Positions 8,940 through 19,087 of a DNA stretch of 64,000 bases are shown piece by piece. Below the pieces are notes generated by a model. That model did not search any database and was not told the DNA's origin. It saw only the letters and a program-made list of their open reading frames with translations. Position numbers and translations under genes: made by a program. This stretch comes from Desulfobacterales bacterium (GTDB taxonomy: Bacteria; Desulfobacterota; Desulfobacteria; Desulfobacterales; JAQWFD01). The stretch covers positions 1-64,000 of the forward strand of contig JAQWFD010000017.1 in assembly GCA_028704555.1 (NCBI GenBank), given 5' to 3'. The number at the start of each line of letters is the position of its first letter. Within the stretch, counting starts at the first letter, position 1.

Positions 8940-9521
8940 TCAGAGCGCCGCATTCTTTCCGGTAACCATTCCGTAGAGGGTCACCTGATTATACCCATCG
9001 CGGGCAGCTTCAACATTCTCGTGTGCTTTTGCCGGAATTTCGTTGAGGATGGCTTCAGATAGAACCTCCATGGACGGCATTTCGAACGTCCGGGCAAAGG
9101 CGCCCATCATGGTCGTATTGATGATGGGTTGAGTCCGTGGCCCCAGCTTGTGTTTCATAGCGATTTGATTGGCATCGATGAAAGCCAGCCGGAAACCTTC
9201 AAAGGGTTTAAGATTGTCAGGCAGTCCCGGCGCGTTAAGAAGAATCCAGCCGCCGGGTTTGAGCCCTTTGGTAACATCGAGTGTCTGAAGAAGCTTGAAA
9301 TCCTGAATTACTACATGGTCGGGTGTGTAAACATTGCAGCGGAGCAGAATCTTTTTTTTGTTCAGCCTGAGGTAGGCCTCAACCGGTGCGCCCCGCCGTT
9401 CCATTCCAAAAACTGGAAAGGTCTGGACATAATATCCGGACTTGAAAAACGCTTTGGCGAGAGTGATAGAGGCCAGAACGGTTCCCTGTCCCCCACGTCC
9501 ATGAAAACGTATTTCCTGCAT
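8940..9521 (-). CDS. porC: 2-oxoacid (pyruvate):ferredoxin oxidoreductase, gamma subunit
   Basis: Gamma subunit of the 2-oxoacid:acceptor oxidoreductase, 193 residues. It starts with the family signature around residues 4-16 (RFHGRGGQGTVLAS), and ARTFEMPSMEVL plus a C-terminal helical region complete the domain. The start is ATG at 9521 behind AGGTGAG. It is the first gene of the operon, 72 bp ahead of the GltD-ferredoxin fusion, so any promoter lies in 9522-9700. The order gamma, fusion, alpha, beta differs from the common gamma-delta-alpha-beta only in the nature of the delta-like protein. Confidence 0.92.
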   Translation of the reverse strand: MQEIRFHGRGGQGTVLASITLAKAFFKSGYYVQTFPVFGMERRGAPVEAYLRLNKKKILLRCNVYTPDHVVIQDFKLLQTLDVTKGLKPGGWILLNAPGLPDNLKPFEGFRLAFIDANQIAMKHKLGPRTQPIINTTMMGAFARTFEMPSMEVLSEAILNEIPAKAHENVEAARDGYNQVTLYGMVTGKNAAL

Positions 9522-10840
9522 AATTTTCTCACCTTTTTAATTCGGAACGTGAATAAAATAAAATGTAAACAATTTTGCCTGTTGTCCGGCCGGTCTTTGA
9601 GTTGAATTTTTACATACAATGCGTATGCGACCGGGCGTCGAAAAAATGATGCGCAATGGAGACGAACCGGCAGCCGGGGTGATATTTGATCAAGTTATTC
9701 TGTCCTCGTTCCCTGGTTAATAAAAATGGAATCATAAAACCTCTTTTGTAAATGGGTTCGGTTGAGTAAATAATGACTTCAATATGAATCGCAGCTATTC
9801 TCGATGAACCCGGCTGAAATATTTTACCATTCCAGAATTATGTCGGAATTATGTGCTAACCTGCTGAAACTCTTGCATGTGTCGGTAACAAAATGGAATT
9901 CTTAGATTAGGATAAAGTTTATATGGTGTCAAATGAAAATTTATAAGTATTTATCTTGAACTGGAAATAAGGTGAAATATGGAGAAAAATATGAAAATTC
10001 AGATAATTTCAGAGCAAAAAATATGGTTTTATTATTACTGAATTATGTAACTATTTCAAATAACACTTGATAAGTGTTAATTTGACTGGGCGGGCGTTCA
10101 TATAATCCATAATTATAGAGATTTTTAGATGATTAACGGATTATCCGCCTTTAGAATGTCAAAAATAATTTACTTAATAAGCATGAGTTCAATCTGTGAA
10201 TGCTATTTTGCAAGTAAAAAATATTAGTCATTCAGTTGGCAGGCGGTGAACTTATTTTGTCCGCCGGCTGCGTCCTGCAATCCGGTTGCATCCAACCTCT
10301 GTCAAAGCCCGAGGCGAATAGCGTTTCATTGCCCCGATACCGGCCGTTAACGCGAGGCTGACTCGGCCCCGCATAACACAAGGAAACTGTGATGAGTATA
10401 TGATTAACGGCAATAAGCGCTGTTTATCCGGAAATTGAGAAGAGCAGACACCTCCGGATGAACATCGGCTGATTACGGATGATGTCAGGTAAGGATCATG
10501 GTTCAGCACTTTTTAAATCAATCGAAGCTGATGATCAAATAGCGTTTCAAGTCGAATCAGATATGATTTTTCCCTTTACTTAATTATCTGTTATTGCTAA
10601 ACTTCAGAAAAATTTTTAAAAAAATCAGTTTTTGATCCTCCGAAAAGCAGTTGTAAGCGGCATCATCAGCTGAATGATGGGCATCTTGATGGAGTATGTT
10701 TCGCTGCTGACAGGACGTTGCTTTTACGGAAAACAATGCGCCGGATTTTCGTATTTCAGGGCATTGAAGATGTAGTCGAAAGCTATGAAGCAAGGGGACA
10801 GAGTAACCGAATCATAAAGCTTACAGGAGATATTTAAAGA
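9522..10840. other. Gene-poor, AT-rich spacer
   Basis: More than 1.3 kb with no supported gene. The longest frames (for example on the minus strand at 10252-10509) lack ribosome sites and have unbiased codons. A small hairpin around 10230-10270 (GCAG/GCGG pairing with CCGC/CTGC) is the only structure seen. The por promoter should lie near 9530-9700. The rest of the spacer to 11574 holds a candidate small gene, one repeat copy and a strong hairpin, listed separately; 11240-11574 has nothing further that can be recognised. Confidence 0.5.
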
Positions 10841-10998
10841 TGCACATCAGCAGAAAGTTGGGAATTTTAGTGTGTTGCGGTGTGCCGGCGATTGTCGGCG
10901 GCGGTATAGTTTATGGCATTTTTCATGATTATACTCCGGTGTTTATTTATGAAGTCCTGCTTGCATTGGGGGCATTTGGCTTTGTCCTGAGAAAGTGA
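10841..10998 (+). CDS. Candidate small membrane protein (frame uncertain)
   Basis: An ATG at 10841 sits 10 bases after AGGAG, and a strongly hydrophobic glycine-rich stretch (AIVGGGIVYGIF, then VLLALGAFGFVL) runs to TGA at 10996-10998. Together they would give about 52 residues with two short membrane segments. Counting strictly, however, the ATG and the hydrophobic stretch are in different frames by one base near 10860. From the ATG alone the frame closes at 10870; the hydrophobic frame alone could start at GTG 10870. Either this is a frameshifted or mis-sequenced small gene, or chance. No family is recognised. Confidence 0.3.
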
Positions 10999-11040
10999 TA
11001 TGCAAGCAGTCCGGAGCTTGTTTTGTTTGTTCTGATTAAA

Positions 11041-11190
11041 GGGTTCGCACAAAAATAAGTTCGCAATTTTAGGTGTCGAGACATCTGTCTGGCAAGGCAC
11101 GAAATTGTACCATCCGGCTATTTCAGTTTTTCGCAACGCAGCCAGCCGGGATGCATCGGCGCCTAATGTAAAGTTGTTTTTGTGTGAGCT
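11041..11190. repeat. MITE-like palindromic repeat, copy 2
   Basis: Starts GGGTTCGCACAAAAATAAGT and carries the same interior as copies 1, 3 and 4 (an ACATCTGTCTGGCAAGGCAC block, then ACGCAGCCAGCCGGGATGC). The right end (TTTTTGTGTGAGCTC) has drifted away from the GAGCCC of other copies. About 150 bp, palindromic, no coding capacity. Confidence 0.85.
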
Positions 11191-11195
11191 CTGAA

Positions 11196-11239
11196 GATGC
11201 GACACGCCTTTTTCCGTGAAGGAAAAGGCGTGTCGCGTC
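11196..11239 (+). terminator. Strong hairpin, possible terminator
   Basis: GCGACACGCCTTTTTCC (11199-11215) faces GGAAAAGGCGTGTCGC (11221-11236) across a 5-base loop, with one unpaired T. The stem can be extended by AGAT/GTCT. Only TCTTTAAA follows, so the U tract is poor. It directly abuts repeat copy 2. It may end the transcript of the candidate small gene at 10841, or be the 3' stem of a small RNA. Confidence 0.5.
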
Positions 11240-11574
11240 TTTAAATGGTGACAGGACATCCTCGATATTTTTTTTGAATTCAAGTCGGGCGAAAATTTTA
11301 ACCGGACGCCGTTCCGTATTTTCAGGATAAAATTAAGCCGGACGCATTTGCGGATATTGACCGTTAACACTCAGACAGCAAACTGTCTATCATTATACCG
11401 CTTCCGTTTTATAATCCGATTTTAAACCCGCAATACCGCTTTTGGAACATCCGTATGACCGGAAATCCCTTGGAGTCCTTTGTTCATGACAGGTAACAAT
11501 TGCTATAACATCGTTTTTGAAATACAATACCGCTGTCAGTATTTCATCAGGCGGGGTTCGGATGTGGGGGCGTT

Positions 11575-12711
11575 ATGAAGGAAGACACTTCAGGAGAGAT
11601 AATTTTGTGGTTTTTTCTGGCTCTTTTTCTGATTTCAATTGTAATGCTGGGCTGGCTGCTATGGCCTTTTGTTTCCATCATCATCCTGGCTTCTGTTGTA
11701 ACGGGAATTTTTAATCCCGTCTACAGGTTCCTAAAAGGGAAGATTGCCGATTCACTCGCGTCATTTATCACCTGTGTTTTGATATTTTTCATTCTTTTTG
11801 TTCCGATAGTGTTTTTTGTGGGTATCCTGTCAAAAGAAGCGTATGACCTGTATCTGATGGGAAAAAGCGCGGTTATCAGCGATCAGGTTAAAAACCTGCT
11901 TGAAAGCAGCGAGATCATTGAAAGGGCAAATCAGTTTTTTTCGCATTTTAAAATTGAGGTTACCGGGGAAGAGCTTAACAAAGCCCTGTCGGAAACCGGC
12001 AAAATTGTCGGCCTTTTCCTGTACAAACAGGCCAGTTCAATTGCTTCAAATATGTTTAATTTTCTGGTAAATTTCTTTTTAATGCTGCTGGTCATTTATT
12101 TTCTGCTGATAGACGGGCATAAATTGATTTCGTTTATTACGGATTTATCCCCGCTGCCTGAGAAACAGGATGAAAAACTGATTCAGAAGTTTAAGGATAT
12201 GGCCGGGGCTGTCCTGATGGGAAATGGATTGGGGGGGCTGATTCAAGGGACCCTGGGGGGGATGGTGTTTGGGTTTTTCGGGTTGAATTCGCCTTTTTTA
12301 TGGGGGGTGATCATGGGCCTGCTGGCGTTTCTTCCGATCGTGGGTGTCGGCGCAGTATTTTTGCCTGCATCAATTTTTCTGTTTTTGGACGGTCGAATCG
12401 GAGCCGGCATTTTTTTCATTATTTTTTATGTGATACTGTCCGGGGTAACTGAATATATTTTTAAACCGAAGCTGGTGGGGCAGCGGGTTAAGATGCACAC
12501 CCTTCTGGTGTTTTTTTCCATAGTCGGCGGCTTGAAACTGTTTGGAATACTGGGTATTATATACGGCCCGCTTGTGGTAACGGGATTTTTGACGTTGACC
12601 GATATTTATAACTCCAGTTATCGGAAACAGTTTGAAAACCATAAAACGAAAAGAACAGGCGCCGCGTCTGAGCATGACGATGACTTGAACATATCCGAAA
12701 ACAGCGGATGA
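11575..12711 (+). CDS. AI-2E family transporter (PerM/YdiK-like permease)
   Basis: Integral inner-membrane protein of the AI-2E transporter superfamily, 378 residues. The N-terminal pair of membrane helices (about residues 8-50) and a third helix near 65-85 precede a soluble helical region (about 90-150). A second membrane half from about 155 carries the glycine-rich segment LGGLIQGTLGGMVFGFFG, and the family signature FGILGIIYGPLV lies close to the end. A hydrophilic tail follows. Members export autoinducer-2 or act as Na+/H+ antiporters; the substrate cannot be told from sequence. It is 125 bp ahead of gyrA on the same strand with no terminator seen between. Confidence 0.85.
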   Translation: MKEDTSGEIILWFFLALFLISIVMLGWLLWPFVSIIILASVVTGIFNPVYRFLKGKIADSLASFITCVLIFFILFVPIVFFVGILSKEAYDLYLMGKSAVISDQVKNLLESSEIIERANQFFSHFKIEVTGEELNKALSETGKIVGLFLYKQASSIASNMFNFLVNFFLMLLVIYFLLIDGHKLISFITDLSPLPEKQDEKLIQKFKDMAGAVLMGNGLGGLIQGTLGGMVFGFFGLNSPFLWGVIMGLLAFLPIVGVGAVFLPASIFLFLDGRIGAGIFFIIFYVILSGVTEYIFKPKLVGQRVKMHTLLVFFSIVGGLKLFGILGIIYGPLVVTGFLTLTDIYNSSYRKQFENHKTKRTGAASEHDDDLNISENSG

Positions 12712-12836
12712 TTCAAAAAAGGTCGAACAAGACAGCGTGACGGTTAACAGTCTGAAGGTGAATCCAGCGCTTCAGGCGCAAGGACGTCATGTAGCGGTTT
12801 ATAATAAATGAGAGATTTAGAAAGTCAGGTGTTCAA

Positions 12837-15266
12837 ATGGTAGATATAGATAAACGCACTGAAATCAGTATCGAGAGTGAAATGAGAAAATCATATCTCG
12901 ATTACGCCATGAGTGTGATCATCGGCAGGGCATTGCCCGATGTCCGTGACGGGCTCAAGCCTGTTCACCGTCGTGTATTGTTTGCGATGGAAGATCTGAA
13001 AAACGACTGGAACAAGGCGTATAAAAAATCGGCCCGTATCGTCGGTGATGTCATCGGTAAGTATCACCCCCATGGCGATACGGCTGTGTATGATACCATC
13101 GTCAGAATGGCTCAGGATTTTTCCCTGCGGTATCCTATGGTTGACGGCCAGGGAAACTTCGGGTCCATCGACGGTGATCCTCCGGCAGCCATGAGGTATA
13201 CGGAGATCCGAATGACGCGGCTGGCTCATCTCATGATGGAAGGGCTTGAGAAGGAAACCGTGGATTTTATGCCCAATTATGATGAATCCTTGATGGAACC
13301 GTCTGTGCTGCCTGCCAAGTTTCCTTCGCTTCTGGTCAATGGCTCATCCGGGATTGCGGTCGGGATGGCCACCAATATACCGCCTCACAATCTGTCCGAA
13401 GTCATCGACGCGATTAAGGCCTTGATTGATAATCCCGGCATGACCTTTACCGAACTGATGGGACATATCCCCGGTCCGGATTTTCCCACGGCCGGAATTA
13501 TTTACGGAACAAAAGGTATTTATGATGCGTATCGAACCGGACGCGGCATTATCCGGATCAGGGCAAGAGTGATTGTCGAAAAGGATAAAAGAACCGGCGC
13601 CGAGACGGTTCTCGTTACGGAGCTGCCCTATCAGGTAAATAAAGCCCGGCTGATTGAAAAAATCGCAGAGCTGATAAAGGACAAACAGATTGAGGGAATC
13701 AGGTATATCCGGGATGAATCTGACCGTCAGGGGATGCGAATCGCCATCGCTTTGAAAAAGGATCAGATGCCGGAGGTTCTTATCAATCAGCTTTATAAGC
13801 ATACCCAGATGGAGAACAGTTTTGGTATTATTTTTCTGGCGGTGGTCAATAACCGGCCTCAGGTATTGAATCTCAAAGAGATCCTTGAGTATTTTATTGC
13901 TCACCGAAAGGAAATAATCATTCGCAGAACCCGTTATGACCTGAATAAAGCGCAGGAACGGGCTCATATTCTGGAAGGGTTGAAGATCGCCCTGGATCAT
14001 CTCGATGAGGTGGTATCCCTGATTCGATCATCAACAACCCCGAAAGAAGCCAAAGAAAGACTTGTCGGGCAATTTTCCCTGTCGCTCATTCAGGCACAGG
14101 CAATCCTGGATATGCGCCTTCAGAGACTTACAGGCCTCGAGAGAGACAAGATTCTGGAAGAATACGCGAATGTATTGAAAGATATTGCCTGGTATATGGA
14201 GATTCTGGGAAGTGAACGTCTGGTTCTCAATATCATCAAAGAGGAGCTTGCCGAAATTCAGGAGACCTTCGGAGATCCGAGGCGTACCGAGATCGTTGAA
14301 TCCGGCAGGGAAATCACGATTGAAGATATGATCGTGGAAGAAGATATGGTCGTTACGATTTCAAACAGCGGTTATATCAAACGAAATCCCATAACCCTAT
14401 ACCAGAGCCAGCATCGGGGCGGTAAGGGGAAAACCGCGATGGGAACCAAAGAAGAAGATTTTGTCGAGCACCTGTTCATCGCTTCAACCCACCATTCATT
14501 TTTGTTTTTTACCAACCTCGGTAAAGTCTACTGGTGCAAGGTATATGATATTCCCCAGGCCGGACGGGCCAGCCGGGGCAAAGCCGTCGTAAATCTGTTG
14601 AATCTGGAAACCAATGAAAAACTTTCCACTGTTCTGGCGGTGCCATCATTCGAGCCGGGGGAGTATATCCTGATGGCTACCAAAAATGGTCTGACCAAAA
14701 AAACCGATTTGATGGCCTACAGCCGTCCGCGAGCCGGAGGGATCATTGCCATTGATCTGCTTCCGGATGATGAGCTGATCGCGGCAAGAATCACTGATGG
14801 AACCAACAATGTGTTTTTAGGTTCGGCCATGGGAAAATCCATACGGTTTCATGAGTCCGATATCCGGGCATCCGGTCGGACCGCCAGGGGCGTTCGAGGA
14901 ATGAGTCTTTCCCAAGGGGATCGTATCGTTGGCATGGAGGTGTTGTCTCACGGTCAGACCCTGTTTGTTGGCACGGAAAACGGATATGGGAAAAGGACCT
15001 CCATCGATGAATATCCGATCCGGAAACGTGGAGGAAAAGGTGTCATTACAATTAAAACCAGCGATCGCAACGGAAAGGTGGTTGCCATATTGCTGGTTGA
15101 TGATGATGATGATTTGATGCTCATGACCAGTGCCGGTAAAATCATTCGTATGGCGATCAACGGGATTTCTATCATCAGCCGGAATACTCAGGGCGTCAAG
15201 TTGATGGGGATGGATACGGATGAATATCTCACCGGAGCGGCAAGGCTGGCAGAAAAAGAAGAATGA
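12837..15266 (+). CDS. gyrA: DNA gyrase subunit A
   Basis: Breakage-reunion subunit of DNA gyrase, which introduces negative supercoils. In the 809-residue product the catalytic tyrosine is Tyr121 (AAMRYTE). The quinolone region reads [10 protein letters not shown] with Thr82 and Asp86 at the positions of E. coli Ser83 and Asp87. The C-terminal beta-pinwheel contains a GyrA box, QHRGGKG, which identifies it as gyrase rather than topoisomerase IV subunit ParC. It starts at ATG 12837. gyrB is not next to it in this window. No terminator with a T tract is seen after the stop. Confidence 0.97.
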   Translation: MVDIDKRTEISIESEMRKSYLDYAMSVIIGRALPDVRDGLKPVHRRVLFAMEDLKNDWNKAYKKSARIVGDVIGKYHPHGDTAVYDTIVRMAQDFSLRYPMVDGQGNFGSIDGDPPAAMRYTEIRMTRLAHLMMEGLEKETVDFMPNYDESLMEPSVLPAKFPSLLVNGSSGIAVGMATNIPPHNLSEVIDAIKALIDNPGMTFTELMGHIPGPDFPTAGIIYGTKGIYDAYRTGRGIIRIRARVIVEKDKRTGAETVLVTELPYQVNKARLIEKIAELIKDKQIEGIRYIRDESDRQGMRIAIALKKDQMPEVLINQLYKHTQMENSFGIIFLAVVNNRPQVLNLKEILEYFIAHRKEIIIRRTRYDLNKAQERAHILEGLKIALDHLDEVVSLIRSSTTPKEAKERLVGQFSLSLIQAQAILDMRLQRLTGLERDKILEEYANVLKDIAWYMEILGSERLVLNIIKEELAEIQETFGDPRRTEIVESGREITIEDMIVEEDMVVTISNSGYIKRNPITLYQSQHRGGKGKTAMGTKEEDFVEHLFIASTHHSFLFFTNLGKVYWCKVYDIPQAGRASRGKAVVNLLNLETNEKLSTVLAVPSFEPGEYILMATKNGLTKKTDLMAYSRPRAGGIIAIDLLPDDELIAARITDGTNNVFLGSAMGKSIRFHESDIRASGRTARGVRGMSLSQGDRIVGMEVLSHGQTLFVGTENGYGKRTSIDEYPIRKRGGKGVITIKTSDRNGKVVAILLVDDDDDLMLMTSAGKIIRMAINGISIISRNTQGVKLMGMDTDEYLTGAARLAEKEE

Positions 15267-15503
15267 ACCTCCGGAGAATCCGGTACATCTGTCTTGACGT
15301 TCTGACAATAGTATCGTCATGTCCCAAACCTGTCAGTGCGTCGGGAAAAGTATAATATTTTGCTCTGTTGCAGAATGGACCGGATTGTGATGAGGGGGTT
15401 GCATCAGCGGCGATCGCGGTAAATGTACCGGCTGATGCGCTTTGGATTCGATCCGGTTGGAGGGCTTGTTTTTTGAGATCATTAAATGAAAAGTTGATTA
15501 GCT

Positions 15504-16547
15504 ATGATGAACAGTATAATTAAAATAGATACGGATCAGGTCAAAATTGGCGTTGTCGGGGGAGGAAGCTGGGGAACAGCCCTGGCAAATCTGCTTGCGG
15601 ATAAAGGGTTTCTTATTGATTTCTGGGTATATGAAAAAGAAGTCATGGAGCAGATCGAAACGGGCAGGGAGAATAAAATTTTTCTGCCCGGTGTACACCT
15701 GTCATCGAACATTATTCCTTCAAATGATATATCCCGTGTGATTTCAGGTAAAGATGTTGTGGTAATTGTTGTGCCGTCGCATGTTTTCAGAGAAACCGTT
15801 CAGCGCATCGACAGCAGTATTTCCCCGGATACCATTGTTGTGACGGCTTCCAAGGGCATTGAGAATACGACCCATTTGACAATGTCCGGGGTGTTGAGGA
15901 ATGTGCTGCCCCGGATTTCTGAAAATCAGGTGGCTGCCTTGTCCGGCCCCAGTTTTGCACGGGAAGTGGCAAAAAAATTTCCGACGGTTGTTACCGTCGC
16001 TTCCAAAGATAAACAGGTGGCTGCATTCCTTCAACGCGTGTTTGCCACAGACTATTTCAGGGTATACAGCAGCGATGATGTCATCGGCGTCGAATTGGGC
16101 GGAGCTGTCAAGAATGTCATCGCTATCGCGGCCGGTATCATCGACGGGATGGGGATGGGTTTAAATACCCGGGCGGCTTTGATTACAAGGGGATTGACAG
16201 AGATCAGACGGATAGGCCTGAAGCTTGGCGCCAACCCAAGGACGTTTATGGGCCTTGCCTGCGCCGGTGATTTGATACTGACCTGTACCGGCGATTTGAG
16301 CCGTAATCATATGGTCGGTAAAAAAATCGGTGAGGGTCGGACTTTAAATGATATTTTATCAGAAATGCGGATGGTTGCCGAAGGTGTAAAGACCGCAAAA
16401 TCGGTTTATAATCTGTCCCGGAAGCTGGGTGTTGATATGCCGATTTGCCATGAGATATATCGGATCCTTTATGAGAATGTTCCTCCCAAAGAAGCCGTTT
16501 ATCGTCTGATGACCCGGAGTCTTAAGCAGGAACTGGATGAACAGTAA
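15504..16547 (+). CDS. gpsA: NAD(P)H-dependent glycerol-3-phosphate dehydrogenase
   Basis: Reduces dihydroxyacetone phosphate to sn-glycerol-3-phosphate, the backbone of membrane phospholipids; cytosolic. The dinucleotide-binding motif GVVGGGSWGTALA lies at about residues 16-28. The catalytic lysine region is GAVKNVIAIAAG and the substrate-binding stretch is GLACAGDLILTCTGDLSRN. 347 residues, slightly longer than usual at the N-terminus; either of two adjacent ATGs could be used, neither with a strong ribosome site. radC follows 9 bp after the stop, so they are likely co-transcribed. Confidence 0.96.
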   Translation: MMNSIIKIDTDQVKIGVVGGGSWGTALANLLADKGFLIDFWVYEKEVMEQIETGRENKIFLPGVHLSSNIIPSNDISRVISGKDVVVIVVPSHVFRETVQRIDSSISPDTIVVTASKGIENTTHLTMSGVLRNVLPRISENQVAALSGPSFAREVAKKFPTVVTVASKDKQVAAFLQRVFATDYFRVYSSDDVIGVELGGAVKNVIAIAAGIIDGMGMGLNTRAALITRGLTEIRRIGLKLGANPRTFMGLACAGDLILTCTGDLSRNHMVGKKIGEGRTLNDILSEMRMVAEGVKTAKSVYNLSRKLGVDMPICHEIYRILYENVPPKEAVYRLMTRSLKQELDEQ

Positions 16548-16556
16548 CCGGATGAT

Positions 16557-17288
16557 ATGAGCAGCCCCCGAGTACAGCGACAACTTCATAAAGGTGAAGG
16601 GCACAGGAAACGGCTGCGGGACAGATTCTTGCAGTCCGGCCTTTCGGGGTTTCAGGATTATGAAGTCATTGAACTGCTGTTAACGCTTGCCACACCGAGA
16701 AAAGACTGCAAGACAAGCGCCAAGGATGCGTTGAAACGGTTTAAAACACTTCAGGGCGTTTTTGAAGCTTCAGTCCATGAACTTGTTGAAATCGACGGGA
16801 TCGGTCCGACCAATGTCCTGGGTATTAAATTAATTCAGGCCGTTGCGGACCGATATCTGGAAAAACGATTAATAAAAAAGGAAACGGTCTCAAATTCCAG
16901 CCAGCTTTTTGATTACCTGTATCACACCATGCGGGATAAAGGCCGTGAACACTTCAAGGCGATTTTTCTGGATGTCAAAAACCGGGTGATTGGCGCTGAG
17001 ACGCTGTTTGAAGGGACGCTGACGTCAAGCGCCGTTTATCCAAGGGAGGTTGTTCTTGCCGCTTTAGAACATCGGGCCGCTGCAATGATTTTTGCTCATA
17101 ACCATCCTTCAGGCGATCCGCATCCGTCCAATGAAGATATCTCGATAACACGGCGTCTCATGTTTGCCTGCAAAGCAGTGGGCATAACGGTTCATGAGCA
17201 CTTGATTATTGGTGACAATCAGTATTTCAGCTTTGCGGATCAGGGCTATATTTCCAGAATAAACCGCGAATATGATGCCGCCCTGTAG
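16557..17288 (+). CDS. radC: RadC family JAB1/MPN-domain protein
   Basis: 243 residues. The N-terminal helix-hairpin-helix (about 60-85, ELVEIDGIGPTNVLGIK) precedes a JAMM-type metal-binding domain with FAHNHPSGDPHPSNED, the zinc-ligand signature of the family. The domain resembles deubiquitinase metalloproteases. A role in DNA repair was once proposed for RadC and later doubted, so the function is unsettled. It follows gpsA closely. The spacer behind it (17289-17389) contains a short, weak period-7 tract around 17350-17383. Confidence 0.93.
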   Translation: MSSPRVQRQLHKGEGHRKRLRDRFLQSGLSGFQDYEVIELLLTLATPRKDCKTSAKDALKRFKTLQGVFEASVHELVEIDGIGPTNVLGIKLIQAVADRYLEKRLIKKETVSNSSQLFDYLYHTMRDKGREHFKAIFLDVKNRVIGAETLFEGTLTSSAVYPREVVLAALEHRAAAMIFAHNHPSGDPHPSNEDISITRRLMFACKAVGITVHEHLIIGDNQYFSFADQGYISRINREYDAAL

Positions 17289-17389
17289 TTCATGGCTGAG
17301 CCCCAGTGGGTGTTTAAGCGAGAATCAGAGAAAAATGGGTCAAACTTTAGACTCACAACTCACGATTTAAGACTTACGAATGAGATCAA

Positions 17390-17686
17390 ATGACCGTTAA
17401 TCAAGACAATACTCCCAGCTGTTTTGGACAGCTGGACATCGTTTTCCCGGAAGGTGAAGACGGGCTGAGAATGACCCCGGATTCCTGTTTTCATTGTTCA
17501 TATAAAACGGCATGCCTTTGCTGTGCCATGCAGCAGTCAGACGGTTTCAAGGCCCGGGAAAAAATGGTGGACAACGCCTACGAGGCGGGTATGTTGAGTT
17601 TTTTCCAAAGGTGGTCAAGAAAAAAATATTTCAATCGCCGTGGCCGGCATTCAAAAACTCATCTGTTTTCAAGGAGGAAATCATGA
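17390..17686 (+). CDS. Cys-rich 98-aa protein translationally coupled to pgk
   Basis: Not recognised. Six cysteines, five of them clustered (Cys33, 36, 42, 44, 45 in [15 protein letters not shown]), suggest a metal or Fe-S site. The C-terminal third is basic (SRRKS end). Its last codons form the pgk ribosome site (AAGGAGGAAA, 17671-17680) and its TGA overlaps the pgk ATG as ATGA, which argues that it is a real, translated gene. It is probably co-transcribed with pgk; a regulatory or redox link to glycolysis would be speculation. Confidence 0.7.
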   Translation: MTVNQDNTPSCFGQLDIVFPEGEDGLRMTPDSCFHCSYKTACLCCAMQQSDGFKAREKMVDNAYEAGMLSFFQRWSRKKYFNRRGRHSKTHLFSRRKS

Positions 17687-18867
17687 AATATCTCGATAAT
17701 AATCTATCGATCACTGGAAAAAGAGTGGTAATCAGAGTCGATTTTAACGTACCGCTGGACGAACAGGGGAATATTACCGATGACACCCGGATTCGTTCTG
17801 TCTTACCAACCCTTCAATACGCTATAGCGCATGATGCAAAACTGATCATCCTGTCTCATTTAGGTCGGCCCAGAGGTAAAGTGGTGCCGGAAATGAGCCT
17901 GGCGCCTGTTTCGGTGCGCCTGGGGAATCTGTTGGGTAAGGATATCCGGTTTGTAAAAAATTGTATCGGACCCGAGGTTCATGCGGCTGTATCCGAAATG
18001 AACAACGGGGATGTGATTCTGCTTGAAAATTTGCGGTTTCATGCAGGGGAAGAGCAAAACGACGATGCATTTTCAATGGCGCTTGCATCGGTTTGTGATG
18101 TTTATGTGAACGATGCCTTTGCCGTATCTCATCGTCGGCATGCATCAGTGGTCGGTATCACGAAATTTGCCCCGGTATCCGTTGCAGGATTTCAACTGAA
18201 AAAAGAACTGGATTATTTTAAACAGGCAATGTCTGAGCCCAGACGGCCGGTGGTTGCTCTTGTGGGGGGATCAAAGGTTTCCAGCAAACTGGGCGCTCTG
18301 AAAAATATGCTTCTTTTTGTGGATAAGCTGGTGATCGGCGGTGCCATGGCCAATACCTTCCTGAAAAGTCAGGGCATCAGTGTGGGGCGTTCAAAAGTCG
18401 AAGATGATCTGCTGGCAGTTGCCGATTCGATCCTCAAAGAGGCGATAGACAAGCGGGTCAAGCTGTATCTTCCTGTAGACGTTGTCGTGGCAGGGCAGCG
18501 TGAACCGATGGCTGAAACAGGGATTGTGCCTGTAAATGAAATTCCTGAGGATTTGATGGCGCTGGATATCGGTCCGGCAACATCGCTGCTGTATTCCGAG
18601 GTGATGAATGATGCCGGCACCATCATATGGAACGGTCCGATGGGCGTGTTTGAGATGGCGGCCTTCAGCAAAGGTACGATGGCCATGGCACGGGCCATGG
18701 CCGAATCCAAAGCAATGACCATCGTCGGTGGCGGGGATACGGATGTGGCGGTGCATCAGTCGGGCGAAACAGACAATATCACCTATATTTCAACCGGAGG
18801 GGGCGCCTTTTTGTATCTTCTGGAGGGAAAGGTCCTGCCTGCGGTTGCGGCGCTGGGTAACGGCTGA
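17683..18867 (+). CDS. pgk: Phosphoglycerate kinase
   Basis: Transfers phosphate between 1,3-bisphosphoglycerate and ADP in glycolysis or gluconeogenesis. In the 394 residues, RVDFNVPL (about 19-26) and the substrate-binding SHLGRP are N-terminal. GGSKVSSK begins the nucleotide half. NGPMGVFE and GGGDTDVA form the ATP site, followed by STGGGAFL. The frame is open upstream to 17512, but that part overlaps the Cys-rich gene. The ATG at 17683, 3 bases after AAGGAGGAAA, gives the normal family length. No clear terminator follows. Confidence 0.97.
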   Translation: MKYLDNNLSITGKRVVIRVDFNVPLDEQGNITDDTRIRSVLPTLQYAIAHDAKLIILSHLGRPRGKVVPEMSLAPVSVRLGNLLGKDIRFVKNCIGPEVHAAVSEMNNGDVILLENLRFHAGEEQNDDAFSMALASVCDVYVNDAFAVSHRRHASVVGITKFAPVSVAGFQLKKELDYFKQAMSEPRRPVVALVGGSKVSSKLGALKNMLLFVDKLVIGGAMANTFLKSQGISVGRSKVEDDLLAVADSILKEAIDKRVKLYLPVDVVVAGQREPMAETGIVPVNEIPEDLMALDIGPATSLLYSEVMNDAGTIIWNGPMGVFEMAAFSKGTMAMARAMAESKAMTIVGGGDTDVAVHQSGETDNITYISTGGGAFLYLLEGKVLPAVAALGNG

Positions 18868-19087
18868 TTATATCTGATATCTTTTCGGTGCTCACGGTCC
18901 CGGCAAAAATAATTATCTCAACCACCATAGATAAAGTTGACGCTGTCTGAATATGGTGTTAACAGATATATCTGTTAAATGGGTGTTAATTCTTAAAATA
19001 AAGAGTTGTTTCCGGTTAACGGTATGTTTTTTTCAGATTTTTTGTATGTCGGGGACTTTTGAATATTGACAGGATCAGGAGAGAAAA

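Noticed and set aside
10252..10509. 85-aa minus-strand frame in the 2 kb spacer
   Set aside because: GTG start without ribosome site, no family resemblance, composition unlike neighbouring genes.
12837..15266. parC (topoisomerase IV subunit A) instead of gyrA
   Set aside because: A GyrA box (QHRGGKG) is present and the length is that of gyrase.
17512..17682. Upstream extension of pgk
   Set aside because: It overlaps the Cys-rich gene, and the ATG at 17683 has a perfect ribosome site and gives normal length.
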